In this document: piece after piece, positions 1-6,768 of the stretch
Layout: each line of letters starts with the position of its first letter
Position numbering within the stretch: the stretch's first letter is position 1
Source: JAZKFT01 sp043760535
Lineage (GTDB): Bacteria; Bacteroidota; Bacteroidia; Chitinophagales; Chitinophagaceae
Direction: 5' to 3'
DNA length: 7,985 nucleotides
Assembly: GCA_043760535.1 (NCBI GenBank)
Contig: JAYUOV010000309.1
Span: forward strand, 1 to 7,985
Position numbers and translations under genes: made by a program
Notes under the pieces: generated by a model
The model's input: the letters and a program-made list of their open reading frames with translations, nothing else
What the model was told of the DNA's origin: nothing
Database searches by the model: none

Positions 1-67
1 CCTGATAGTAGCAATCAGTTGAACGGAGCGTCGCCAATGTCGCTCCATCAGGGCACGGCTTTCGCTG
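1..67. repeat. Nested inverted repeats, probable edge of a dispersed repeat
   Basis: Two perfect inverted pairs are nested. CCTGAT at 1-6 matches ATCAGG at 47-52, and GGAGCG at 25-30 matches CGCTCC at 41-46. On the right the two arms abut, and on the left 18 bases separate them. The sequence continues into GGCTTTCGCTG at 57-67, a core that recurs almost exactly in the element upstream of purC. From memory, motifs of the CCTGATAGTAGC type occur in interspersed repeats of Bacteroidota genomes, but I cannot check this here. The element may continue beyond the left edge. It could instead be a terminator for an unseen upstream gene, although no T-tract follows the stem. Confidence 0.4.
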
Positions 68-224
68 GGTTCAAAAAAAGAAAAACTACGCAATCAAAAT
101 TGCGAAGAGTAAGGAGTTCTGAATCTACATTTTCAATATTCAAGTACTAGTATTCGGATGTTCTTTTTGGGTTCTTTGATAGTTTGGGTTGTGTGCAATT
201 AGGCATCTTGCTCTTGCAAATGTT
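68..224. other. Non-coding stretch downstream of the LUD gene
   Basis: No convincing gene is visible. A small perfect hairpin, CGCAAT at 89-94 with ATTGCG at 99-104 around a four-base loop, lies just right of the edge repeat. The palindrome TACTAGTA sits at 145-152. No stem with a following minus-strand T-tract appears directly after the LUD stop codon at 225-227, so the end of that transcript is not identified. Confidence 0.3.
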
Positions 225-809
225 TTAATCTGTTAAAAAAATGGTCATAGTTTTGGGGCCATGGGCGCCTAGTACAAGCGATTGTTCTATATCGGCAGTT
301 TTAGATGGGCCTGCAATAAAAACGCCAAAGCCATAATCGCAGTCCGCTATTGTATCGTATGCTTGATGCATGGTGTTAAGAATATTTTTTCGGGATAAAA
401 CAGCCGCCAAGTTTTCGCAAATAAATGGTAGCACACGTACTTGCAAATCTGTTTCTGTAACCCAGATAGAACCATTTTCGGCCACCCCAAATTGGGCTTT
501 AATAATAGCAAGATCTACGCTTTCTAAATCGTTGGGGTTTAATTGTTGCCAGCCAATTTCTGTACAAATTGGCAAATCTGCAACTGTAGAAATGATTCTT
601 GAAGCTGTTGGAAATTCCATTTGTAGCAGTTCACTAATTTCCATTCCATGCTCTACCACAATTACTTTGCCTCCAATACCTTGAAGCGTATTTATGTAAC
701 GCTCCACTTCTGGCACATTGCTACTTTCAAATGCATTTAATAATGGCAATGGCACCAATGTTGGCTGGTTTTGCTTTACAGCAGATAATATTGATTCACG
801 GGTATTCAT
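225..809 (-). CDS. LUD-domain protein, LutC/YkgG family
   Basis: This 194-residue protein spans one LUD domain, the usual size for stand-alone LutC/YkgG proteins. Family hallmarks are visible: an AENGSIW segment at residues 110-116, and near the C-terminus FIAGPSKTADIE (164-175) followed by LVLGAHGP (178-185). There is no signal peptide or membrane segment, so it should be cytoplasmic. In the LutABC system LutC acts with the iron-sulfur proteins LutA and LutB in oxidising L-lactate to pyruvate, but neither partner is in this window. Many Bacteroidota carry LutC-like genes apart from lutAB, so the function here is uncertain. The ATG at 807-809 is the first start in frame and gives an N-terminus of normal length; no Shine-Dalgarno is seen. 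The gene stands alone, because the gene upstream of it ends in a strong terminator. The family is sure; the role is not. Confidence 0.9.
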   Translation of the reverse strand: MNTRESILSAVKQNQPTLVPLPLLNAFESSNVPEVERYINTLQGIGGKVIVVEHGMEISELLQMEFPTASRIISTVADLPICTEIGWQQLNPNDLESVDLAIIKAQFGVAENGSIWVTETDLQVRVLPFICENLAAVLSRKNILNTMHQAYDTIADCDYGFGVFIAGPSKTADIEQSLVLGAHGPKTMTIFLTD

Positions 810-1141
810 ATTTGGGTTTAAGGTTTTCGGAGTTGAATATTATGGTGAACGGGATTAAGTTTTTTAAGTGTACAAAGCCGAAAAAGCTAATTAAATTAAA
901 ATAAAAAACAGATATCGGTAATAACAAAAATAGTGAAAGCATAAACTAAAAAGCGACTACAAAAGTTAGTTTTAACAGACCACTTAAAAAAGGTCGTTAG
1001 TATCCATCCAATACGTTTTTTCGTATTACCTAGGTAAATCACATTGTTAAACGCAAAAAATAAAGGCTGCCTGAAACAGACAGCCTTTATAAAGTAAACA
1101 ATCAAATACTGCTCTTCACAGTTTTTAATAATCAGTTGTAA
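810..1141. other. 332-base intergenic region, LUD leader and FAS1 trailer
   Basis: No credible gene is seen. The right part holds the terminator of the FAS1 gene, described separately. A second small hairpin, AATACG at 1010-1015 with CGTATT at 1022-1027 around a six-T loop, lies beyond it. The LUD gene's promoter must be in this region. The only match I find to the Bacteroidota -7 consensus TAnnTTTG on the minus strand is at 925-932. It has no TTTG at the expected upstream distance and would leave a leader of about 110 bases, so I regard it as weak. Confidence 0.4.
1055..1090 (-). terminator. Rho-independent terminator of the FAS1 gene
   Basis: A near-perfect 14-base-pair stem pairs 1060-1073 with 1077-1090 around an AAA loop, with one internal C-A mismatch. 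On the minus strand the stem is followed by a run of six T residues, complementary to the A-run at 1055-1060. It lies about 50 bases after the stop codon of the FAS1 gene and faces the right way to end the receptor-FAS1 transcript. It should also insulate the LUD gene from that transcript. Confidence 0.85.
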
Positions 1142-2350
1142 TTATTGGGGTAGCAATACCCTGTCTATTGTATGAACGACACCATTAATTGCATGGCGGT
1201 CGAACACTGTGGTATTGGCAGCAGGGTTACTGAAAGGTGCCCCACCAGATGGCAATGTACCTAACCCTCTAAAAGTAAGTGCTGTAACAAATGGCCCGCT
1301 AAAAGTGGCCTGTGCCTGTACACCGGGGTGTACTGCAACTGCACTATTAACCAATGTGGTGTAAAAAGTAGGTGTAGTAGCAAAATTATTAGAGAAAGCC
1401 CTAACATCGGGCTGAAAAGCTGCAGGATTACTGTTTTTAGAAGCCAGTAAATGATACACCACAATACCCCTTACTGTTGCAGCTGTGAGTACAGAAAACA
1501 AGGCCGGATTAGAAAAAACAGCAGGTGTTGATGCAAGGAATGTAGCTTGTACAGCAGCAGTTGCAGGTGCTGTACCCAATGCAATAAGGCCACGACGGAT
1601 GCTAGTATCTAGTAAAGCTATAAATGCTGCATTGGTGGGTGCAAGTACCGTCATATTTACTGGCACAAATTTAAGTAGCGAATCTATTCTGGCTGTTCCG
1701 GTTTGTCCGCTATCGCAACGGGCTATGGCCGCTGTAAGGTAGGATAGATTGGGATCGGAGTAAATAACCTGTGCAAGCACTTGCGAAGGTGGGTTCAGCA
1801 TAGCACCCATTTGGTGCATGGTGCCATTGGAAAAAGCAATATCAGGGCTTGTGATAGGTATTGTATTTACCCACAGGCCAGCACCTCTTTTAGAAGGAAA
1901 TGCACTCATCCTTACAAAAGGTGCCAATAAAACCAAACTGGTAGGCTCCTGTACATTAGGAAAATTAGAAGTGATCAAAGAGCTAGGTAAAGATTGCCCC
2001 CCAACTACATGGTATTGTACAATAGAAGTTACAGCAGCGGTAGATAAGCCAGCAATAATTGCTTCGCTAATACCCGATGCTGTAAATGCTGCATTATTGG
2101 GCGCATAAACCGTAAAAACGGCAGACCTGCTGCTGATGGCCGGTAATAAACCCGCTTTGATTACAGCCGCTTTAAGTATGCTGTAATTGGGGTCGGTGTT
2201 AATTAAATCGCCAATGGTATTGCCCGATGGAACCGACGGAACGATGGGCGTAGGCAATGGCAGTGCCTTATTACAAGCGGTAAACATGGTGCCAGCAGCA
2301 AGTACTGCTAGGCTCTTGTTTCTGATTTTATAAATGGTATTTAATTTCAT
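1142..2350 (-). CDS. Lipoprotein with two FAS1 (fasciclin) domains
   Basis: The 402-residue product begins with a type II signal peptide: basic start, hydrophobic core, and lipobox FTAC with the acylated Cys at residue 26. A Pro-rich linker (30-42) leads to two FAS1 domains, about 45-186 and 197-402. The first has the FTVYAPNNAAF strand (79-89), the central YH (113-114) and the closing NGTMHQMGAML segment (175-185). The second has MTVLAPTNAAF (233-243), YH (299-300) and HAINGVVHTIDRVLLP (386-401). FAS1 domains are extracellular adhesion or ligand-binding modules with no catalytic centre. The mature protein should be anchored by lipid to the outer membrane. No clear acidic surface-export signal follows the Cys, so which side it faces is open. 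The gene begins 47 bases after the receptor's stop codon and is probably cotranscribed with it, which suggests an accessory or ligand-capturing role for that receptor. That role is inferred. Confidence 0.92.
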   Translation of the reverse strand: MKLNTIYKIRNKSLAVLAAGTMFTACNKALPLPTPIVPSVPSGNTIGDLINTDPNYSILKAAVIKAGLLPAISSRSAVFTVYAPNNAAFTASGISEAIIAGLSTAAVTSIVQYHVVGGQSLPSSLITSNFPNVQEPTSLVLLAPFVRMSAFPSKRGAGLWVNTIPITSPDIAFSNGTMHQMGAMLNPPSQVLAQVIYSDPNLSYLTAAIARCDSGQTGTARIDSLLKFVPVNMTVLAPTNAAFIALLDTSIRRGLIALGTAPATAAVQATFLASTPAVFSNPALFSVLTAATVRGIVVYHLLASKNSNPAAFQPDVRAFSNNFATTPTFYTTLVNSAVAVHPGVQAQATFSGPFVTALTFRGLGTLPSGGAPFSNPAANTTVFDRHAINGVVHTIDRVLLPQ

Positions 2351-2397
2351 GTTCGTTTGTTTATTGTTTGTAAAAACAAAATTTTTGTTAGAATGGA

Positions 2398-5121
2398 TTA
2401 AAAAACATTGTACCCAAAGCTGAGGTAATATAAACCTCCAATACTGGAATTACCCAAACCGGTACGGTAGTATTGATTTAGTATGTTAGTAGCACCCAGT
2501 TTCACCATCGATTTAATGGCAGGGAAACGGTAATTAACCTGCATATCTACATTATGGTAAGCTGGTACTTCTCCAAATATAAAGTCGCTTTCATATTGGA
2601 ATTTGTCCTGCCATTTCCATGCTACGCTTGCTCCAAATAATTTCTTAGGCCCAAAACCTGAATTAGCTAGGGTAAAGTTACTCCGCAGTTTTGGCGTATT
2701 AAAAAAAGCTTGAAAACCTACAGGAACATCTTCTAAGATGTCGGAAGACAGATTGCCAATAACTGAGAAATTAGATGGCAAAAGGTACTCGGCACTAGCT
2801 CCCCAACCGTAAGTGGTAACCTTGCCTGGTGCATTTACAACAATTGATATACCACTTCTCAATGAGGCATTTGCAAGATCTGAAATTGGTCCGCTTGGAT
2901 TTCTTTTTTGAATTACATCTCTGCGGCTTAAGAAATTCTGGTATTTGCCGTAATATCCGTAAACATCTATCAATAGTTTTTTAGCAATCAAAGCCTTATA
3001 TCCTAATTCGTAAGATGTTACCGATTCTGGCTTTACCGCTGTAAAAGGAATAATAACAGGGTTACCGGATGCTATTGTTTCAGCAGCATACACCGGGTTT
3101 GAAGTCATATTGTATTTATCCCACAAAAATTTGTTACACCCAATTAACCTACCTGTACCTACATCCAGATCTATCCATTGTTGCTGTGTAGATGGAAAGC
3201 GGTACGCTGTTTGAAAAGAAAGACGGATGTTATGATCTTTTGCTGGTTTAAACACAAGACCTAAACGCGGTGTGAACCGGCCATCAAAGTTTTCATTTTT
3301 ATCAAAACGTCCGGAGGCGGTCAATTTCAACTTGTCTTCCATCAGCGATTTAGAAATCTGTACATAAGCACCATATTCCTTGATCTTTATTGGCTCCCCA
3401 ATTTTATCAGGAAACAATGTACCCTGACTGTTCAATACATATTCTTTCCAGTTTCCACCTACCAATACTTCTGCAAATTTTACAACATCGGTAAGGTTAT
3501 ACTGGCCTTCCATCATATACAAATTACTTCTGTCGAGAAACTGTCCTCCAAGAGGAATAGGCCTTTTACGAACAGCAGTGTAAATAGATTTAAACTGATC
3601 CGAACCTGCTACGGGGCGGCCTACATCGGCTGCAGTTCTGGCTGCAGCATGTGAAGCAGCATCAGTGGCGCCACCCAATTTATTAGCTAAATACGTTTGA
3701 GCATAAGTAGGATACCAGGTGCTGCTTGGCTTCCATGCCTCGTTAAACAACTGTGTAGCAATGGTAAGGTTATGGCTCTCTCCAGAATTTTCTTGGGTGG
3801 TATAAGCTCTAAAAAACCAGTTTTTATGATTTAGCTCCACTTTATACTGTCCCATTTTAAGACCTTGTAAAGAATAACGCTGGCTACCGGTGTATATGGT
3901 ATTACCCGTTCCCCAATAACCAGTAATGTTAGCCTCTATTTTATCGGTTAATTTATAATGTATAGCCCCCGACAATTTCATATTGAGGGTATTGGGGTTT
4001 ACTACTTCAGTTTCGGTATAGCCTGTACGTGATACCGGAATACTTGATGGTAATGTGCTGATGTAACCTTGCAAAGGCGGAAGCGCATTTCCAACCAGAT
4101 TCAACACATCCCTCAGGTTGGTAGTTGTTTCATCACCATACACATTTACACCATCATAATTCGGATCCGTATCCCTAGTTCCATTTACAAGATCGCCTTT
4201 AGTACCAAAGCGTTTGTAATTTCGGTAATCATCTCCTAGCCAGTCTTTGGCCTGTATTAGCTCAGCTCCTATTTTAAATGCCAGCTTACTATTTACTTGT
4301 TGTGCCCAACGTAGGTTCCAATTACTATAAGGCGATTGGGCTCGTTGTTTTCTATCGGTGTGCATAATGCCGGTTTTTACCTGAAAACTAAGACCCTGAT
4401 ATTTAAAAGGACTTTTACTGTTAATAAGCATAGTACCCAACATGCCGCCCGGGCCGTACAAAGCCGATGATGCTCCTTGTAGCAATTCAATACTTTCCAC
4501 ATCCAATTCTGTAGGGCCTACAAAACTACCAACAGAAAAATTGAGGCCGGGAGCCTGATTATCCATACCACTTATTATCTGGTTAAAACGCGTATTACCA
4601 CTACCAGAAAAACCACGGGTGGTAGGCGTTTTAAAGGTTAACGAAGATGTGATAACATCTACACCCTTTAGATTAGCTACAATATCGTAGTAGTTGGATG
4701 CGGCCGTGTTTCTAATATTAGCGGCACTTACCCTATCTATACTTACCGGCGACTCCAAAATTCGTGTGGGTGTTCTCGTGGCCGACACCACAACTTCCTG
4801 ACCAAGGCCCGAGGCTGTAACAAAATTTACATTTACCGCCTGGCTAGCACTACTTACCACTACTTCCTGGGTCTCAAAACCTACAGAAGAAATAATAATC
4901 GTTACCGGAAACTTTTGATTGGTACTGATGGTAAAGTTACCCTTGTCGTCGGTATAGGTTCCTTCAGAAGAACCTTTTACTAAAACAGACACAGCGGAAA
5001 CCACCTCTTTGTTTGTAGCATTTTTTACACTACCCTTAATGATAGTGTTTTGGGCAAACGCCGAAAGTGCAAATAAATTTGCTACAAAAAATACAGCCAT
5101 AGACCGTAGCATTTTTCTCAT
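2398..5121 (-). CDS. TonB-dependent outer-membrane receptor
   Basis: This full-length 907-residue receptor imports an unidentified ligand across the outer membrane using energy from TonB-ExbBD. A signal peptide (1-23) ends at AFA before Gln24. A carboxypeptidase-regulatory-like beta-sandwich domain follows at about 25-100. A possible TonB box, QEVVVSATRT, lies at 108-117. The plug domain (about 118-238) includes RGF at 169-171 and the signature VESIELLQGASSALYGPGG (208-226). The rest is a 22-stranded-type beta barrel ending in the aromatic terminal residue Phe907 after NILNQYYR. A Asp-rich loop lies near 315-331. No SusD-like gene adjoins it, and the plug resembles the siderophore/vitamin-receptor style more than SusC, so I do not call it SusC. 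The next gene is a FAS1 lipoprotein in the same direction. The ATG at 5119-5121 gives a proper signal peptide; Met4 is an alternative start. The class is certain, but the substrate cannot be read from the sequence. Confidence 0.95.
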   Translation of the reverse strand: MRKMLRSMAVFFVANLFALSAFAQNTIIKGSVKNATNKEVVSAVSVLVKGSSEGTYTDDKGNFTISTNQKFPVTIIISSVGFETQEVVVSSASQAVNVNFVTASGLGQEVVVSATRTPTRILESPVSIDRVSAANIRNTAASNYYDIVANLKGVDVITSSLTFKTPTTRGFSGSGNTRFNQIISGMDNQAPGLNFSVGSFVGPTELDVESIELLQGASSALYGPGGMLGTMLINSKSPFKYQGLSFQVKTGIMHTDRKQRAQSPYSNWNLRWAQQVNSKLAFKIGAELIQAKDWLGDDYRNYKRFGTKGDLVNGTRDTDPNYDGVNVYGDETTTNLRDVLNLVGNALPPLQGYISTLPSSIPVSRTGYTETEVVNPNTLNMKLSGAIHYKLTDKIEANITGYWGTGNTIYTGSQRYSLQGLKMGQYKVELNHKNWFFRAYTTQENSGESHNLTIATQLFNEAWKPSSTWYPTYAQTYLANKLGGATDAASHAAARTAADVGRPVAGSDQFKSIYTAVRKRPIPLGGQFLDRSNLYMMEGQYNLTDVVKFAEVLVGGNWKEYVLNSQGTLFPDKIGEPIKIKEYGAYVQISKSLMEDKLKLTASGRFDKNENFDGRFTPRLGLVFKPAKDHNIRLSFQTAYRFPSTQQQWIDLDVGTGRLIGCNKFLWDKYNMTSNPVYAAETIASGNPVIIPFTAVKPESVTSYELGYKALIAKKLLIDVYGYYGKYQNFLSRRDVIQKRNPSGPISDLANASLRSGISIVVNAPGKVTTYGWGASAEYLLPSNFSVIGNLSSDILEDVPVGFQAFFNTPKLRSNFTLANSGFGPKKLFGASVAWKWQDKFQYESDFIFGEVPAYHNVDMQVNYRFPAIKSMVKLGATNILNQYYRTGLGNSSIGGLYYLSFGYNVF

Positions 5122-5349
5122 AATTTCTTTTTAATCGTTAAATAAGTTGCAAAATAGATGTTAAAATTTCTGTTCCAAAATGAAATTAGTAAATCTTTGA
5201 TTTTGTTGTGTAATAGATTCAATTTATTTTTTTATTGGGGAGAATAGGTTAGAAAGTATTTATCAGAGCTTTTGAATAAAGTGCTGCTTTCAATATTATT
5301 TTTACTGCCTTACAGCACTCACACTTTTTGCACACATTTATAAATTTAG
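5122..5349. other. Left part of the divergent receptor-purC intergenic region
   Basis: This AT-rich stretch separates the receptor gene from the structured element before purC. Apart from the candidate receptor promoter I see no gene or strong hairpin here. I found no clear plus-strand TAnnTTTG promoter for purC, either here or between 5463 and 5510. Confidence 0.3.
5149..5179 (-). promoter_or_regulatory. Candidate Bacteroidota-type promoter for the receptor-FAS1 unit
   Basis: On the minus strand a TTTG (complement of 5176-5179) is followed after 19 bases by TATTTTGC (complement of 5149-5156). This approximates the Bacteroidota sigma-A pattern TTTG, a spacer of roughly 17-23 bases, then TAnnTTTG; the -7 box is off by one T. 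It would place transcription start a little over 20 bases before the receptor ATG. The match is imperfect and lies in AT-rich sequence. Confidence 0.35.
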
Positions 5350-5462
5350 TAGGGCGTTGCCTGAAGGCCGGGCTTTTCGCTACAATTTTTTTTGCCCATA
5401 CCCTATACTCTAAGCGGGTAAATGGATGGGCAAAAAAAGATTTTCGCTGCAATCCCTAACGC
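5350..5462. repeat. Structured element, probable interspersed repeat
   Basis: About 113 bases are densely organised. A perfect 13-base-pair inverted repeat pairs 5387-5399 with 5426-5438 (T7-GCCCAT with ATGGGC-A7), and its loop contains ACCC at 5400-5403 and GGGT at 5416-5419. A flanking 13-base direct repeat, TTTTCGCTACAAT at 5374-5386 and TTTTCGCTGCAAT at 5441-5453, differs at one base. The outer ends pair in two ways: GCGTT (5354-5358) with AACGC (5458-5462), or TAGGG (5350-5354) with CCCTA (5454-5458). A mini-hairpin, GCC-TGAA-GGC, lies at 5359-5368. In both orientations the T-run is on the 5' side of the stem, so it is not a standard terminator. I recall similar repeats in Bacteroidota genomes, but this is unverified. 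Confidence 0.55.
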
Positions 5463-5510
5463 AAAACCCTGCTAATCTCAAAAAACATTTAACTCATTAA
5501 AAACAACCGA

Positions 5511-6440
5511 ATGGAAACCATAGCATTTCAACTCAGCAATCAAACCAATTTTTATTCGGGTAAAGTGCGTGATGTGTATAGCATTGAGGAGCAAATATTG
5601 GTAATGGTGGCCAGTAACCGCATCTCGGCATTTGATGTAATCCTGCCAAAACCAATTCCTTATAAAGGACAAGTACTAAACCAAATTGCTGCATACATGC
5701 TGCAGGCTACAAAAGATATTTGCCCCAACTGGTTGCTGGAAACACCCGCACCCAATGTGGCTGTAGGTAAAAAATGTGTTCCTTTTAAAGTAGAAATGGT
5801 CGTAAGGGGATGCCTTGCAGGCCACGCATGGCGTACCTATTCTAGCGGCCAAAGGATTTTGTGCGGCGTTACTATGGCAGATGGCTTGCAAGAAAACGAC
5901 TTTTTTCCAACACCGATAATTACACCAAGCACCAAGGCCACCGAAGGCCACGATGAAGATATAAGCCGGGAAGACATTATTGCCCAAGGCATAGTAAGCG
6001 AAGCTGATTATGCCATTCTGGAAAAATATACTCTAGCACTGTTTGCAAGAGGCCAGGAACTGGCCAAAAAACAAGGATTAATATTAGTAGATACCAAGTA
6101 CGAATTTGGCAAAATCGGCAATACCATTTATCTGATGGATGAAATACACACCCCCGACTCCTCCAGGTATTTTTATGCCGAAGGCTACGAAGAACGCCAG
6201 GCCAATGGCGAAAAACAAAAACAACTGAGCAAAGAGTTTGTTAGAGAATGGCTTATTGCCAACAACTTTATGGGCAAAGAAGGGCAGCAAGTACCGCAGA
6301 TGGACGAGGCCTGGATTACCACCATCAGCAACCGTTATATTGAACTATACGAAAAAATAATTGGTGAACCATTTTTGCCACTGGCATGGAACGATGAACA
6401 AACAAAACAAGCAATAGAAAAATGTTTGGAAAAATATTAA
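5511..6440 (+). CDS. purC: Phosphoribosylaminoimidazole-succinocarboxamide synthase
   Basis: SAICAR synthase joins CAIR and aspartate using ATP in de novo purine synthesis, in the cytoplasm. The 309-residue protein matches the long form known from Bacteroides and yeast Ade1 rather than the roughly 237-residue E. coli form. Visible family motifs are GKVRDVY (17-23), SNRISAFD (35-42), YKGQVLNQIA (51-60), VEMVVRG (94-100), GHAWRTYSSG (104-113), TPSTKATEGHDEDIS (138-152), the signature LVDTKYEFG (192-200), DEIHTPDSSRYF (210-221) and KEFVREWL (241-248). Residue 36 is Asn where the motif normally has Asp, and residue 101 is Cys where Tyr is usual. The ATG at 5511 is preceded by A-rich sequence with no Shine-Dalgarno, and the N-terminus fits the family. 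No other pur genes adjoin it. It starts 48 bases after the structured element and converges on the DUF6263-type gene. Confidence 0.97.
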   Translation: METIAFQLSNQTNFYSGKVRDVYSIEEQILVMVASNRISAFDVILPKPIPYKGQVLNQIAAYMLQATKDICPNWLLETPAPNVAVGKKCVPFKVEMVVRGCLAGHAWRTYSSGQRILCGVTMADGLQENDFFPTPIITPSTKATEGHDEDISREDIIAQGIVSEADYAILEKYTLALFARGQELAKKQGLILVDTKYEFGKIGNTIYLMDEIHTPDSSRYFYAEGYEERQANGEKQKQLSKEFVREWLIANNFMGKEGQQVPQMDEAWITTISNRYIELYEKIIGEPFLPLAWNDEQTKQAIEKCLEKY

Positions 6441-6738
6441 TATCGATAGGTGAAATCATAATTACATATTTAGAACTACTAAGTAAATAAACAGAACATT
6501 TATATTGCTACATCTTAGTTTTAATCTTTTTAGTACAGGCCCCGAATACCTTATTTATTTACTCACTATTTTTTTAACTGTGATAAGCTTATCTGGCATG
6601 CCAATGCACCTTTTGGTTACTTTATTTATTACATGCACTTTAAAAAAAATAAAGACCGATAAATATGGAAAGCCAGCTTAAAGCCCAACCGTTTAACAAG
6701 CGCCAGTTTAAATGAATTAAAAGACTTGAATAAAATTA
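6441..6738. other. Convergent intergenic region between purC and the lipoprotein gene
   Basis: I find no gene here. A weak candidate purC terminator pairs ACTAAG at 6478-6483 with CTTAGT at 6514-6519 and is followed by T-rich sequence to about 6531, but its 30-base loop makes it doubtful. Two palindromes lie almost end to end: GATAAGCTTATC at 6582-6593 and GGCATGCC at 6595-6602. Their role is unknown. The rest is AT-rich and otherwise unremarkable. Confidence 0.3.
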
Positions 6739-6762
6739 CAAAAATGCCACTTTTAGTGGCAT
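6739..6762 (-). terminator. Rho-independent terminator of the DUF6263-type gene
   Basis: A perfect seven-base-pair stem, ATGCCAC at 6744-6750 with GTGGCAT at 6756-6762, closes a five-base loop. On the minus strand it is followed by five T residues. It begins six bases after the stop codon of the lipoprotein gene. Read from the purC side the stem is followed by ATATATTA rather than a T-run, so it would work poorly in that direction. Confidence 0.75.
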
Positions 6763-6768
6763 ATATTA

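Noticed and set aside
896..1105. A 69-codon minus-strand reading frame between the LUD and FAS1 genes
   Set aside because: It runs straight through the strong FAS1 terminator, has a composition rich in Phe, Ile and Lys as expected of AT-rich non-coding DNA, and resembles no family.
2375..2389. AACAAAA/TTTTGTT hairpin between the receptor and FAS1 genes as a terminator
   Set aside because: The stem is entirely weak A-T pairs apart from one C-G, with almost no loop. It is unlikely to stop transcription, so the two genes are still treated as one unit.
2398..5121. Calling the receptor SusC
   Set aside because: No SusD-like gene follows, and the plug and barrel features do not specifically match the SusC/RagA subgroup as far as I can see.
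5387..5438. The 13-base-pair stem before purC as an intrinsic terminator or purine riboswitch
   Set aside because: The T-run is on the 5' side of the stem in either direction, so no U-tract follows it. The conserved core of the purine riboswitch is not present.
5249..5452. A 67-codon minus-strand reading frame upstream of purC
   Set aside because: It overlaps most of the structured repeat-like element and has no recognisable domain or start signal.
5478..5672. Minus-strand reading frames within purC
   Set aside because: They lie opposite a certain purC coding sequence and show no family features.
6534..6626. Short plus-strand frame after purC ending in KKNKDR
   Set aside because: It covers only 31 codons and has no ATG near its start and no recognised similarity; chance is the simplest explanation.
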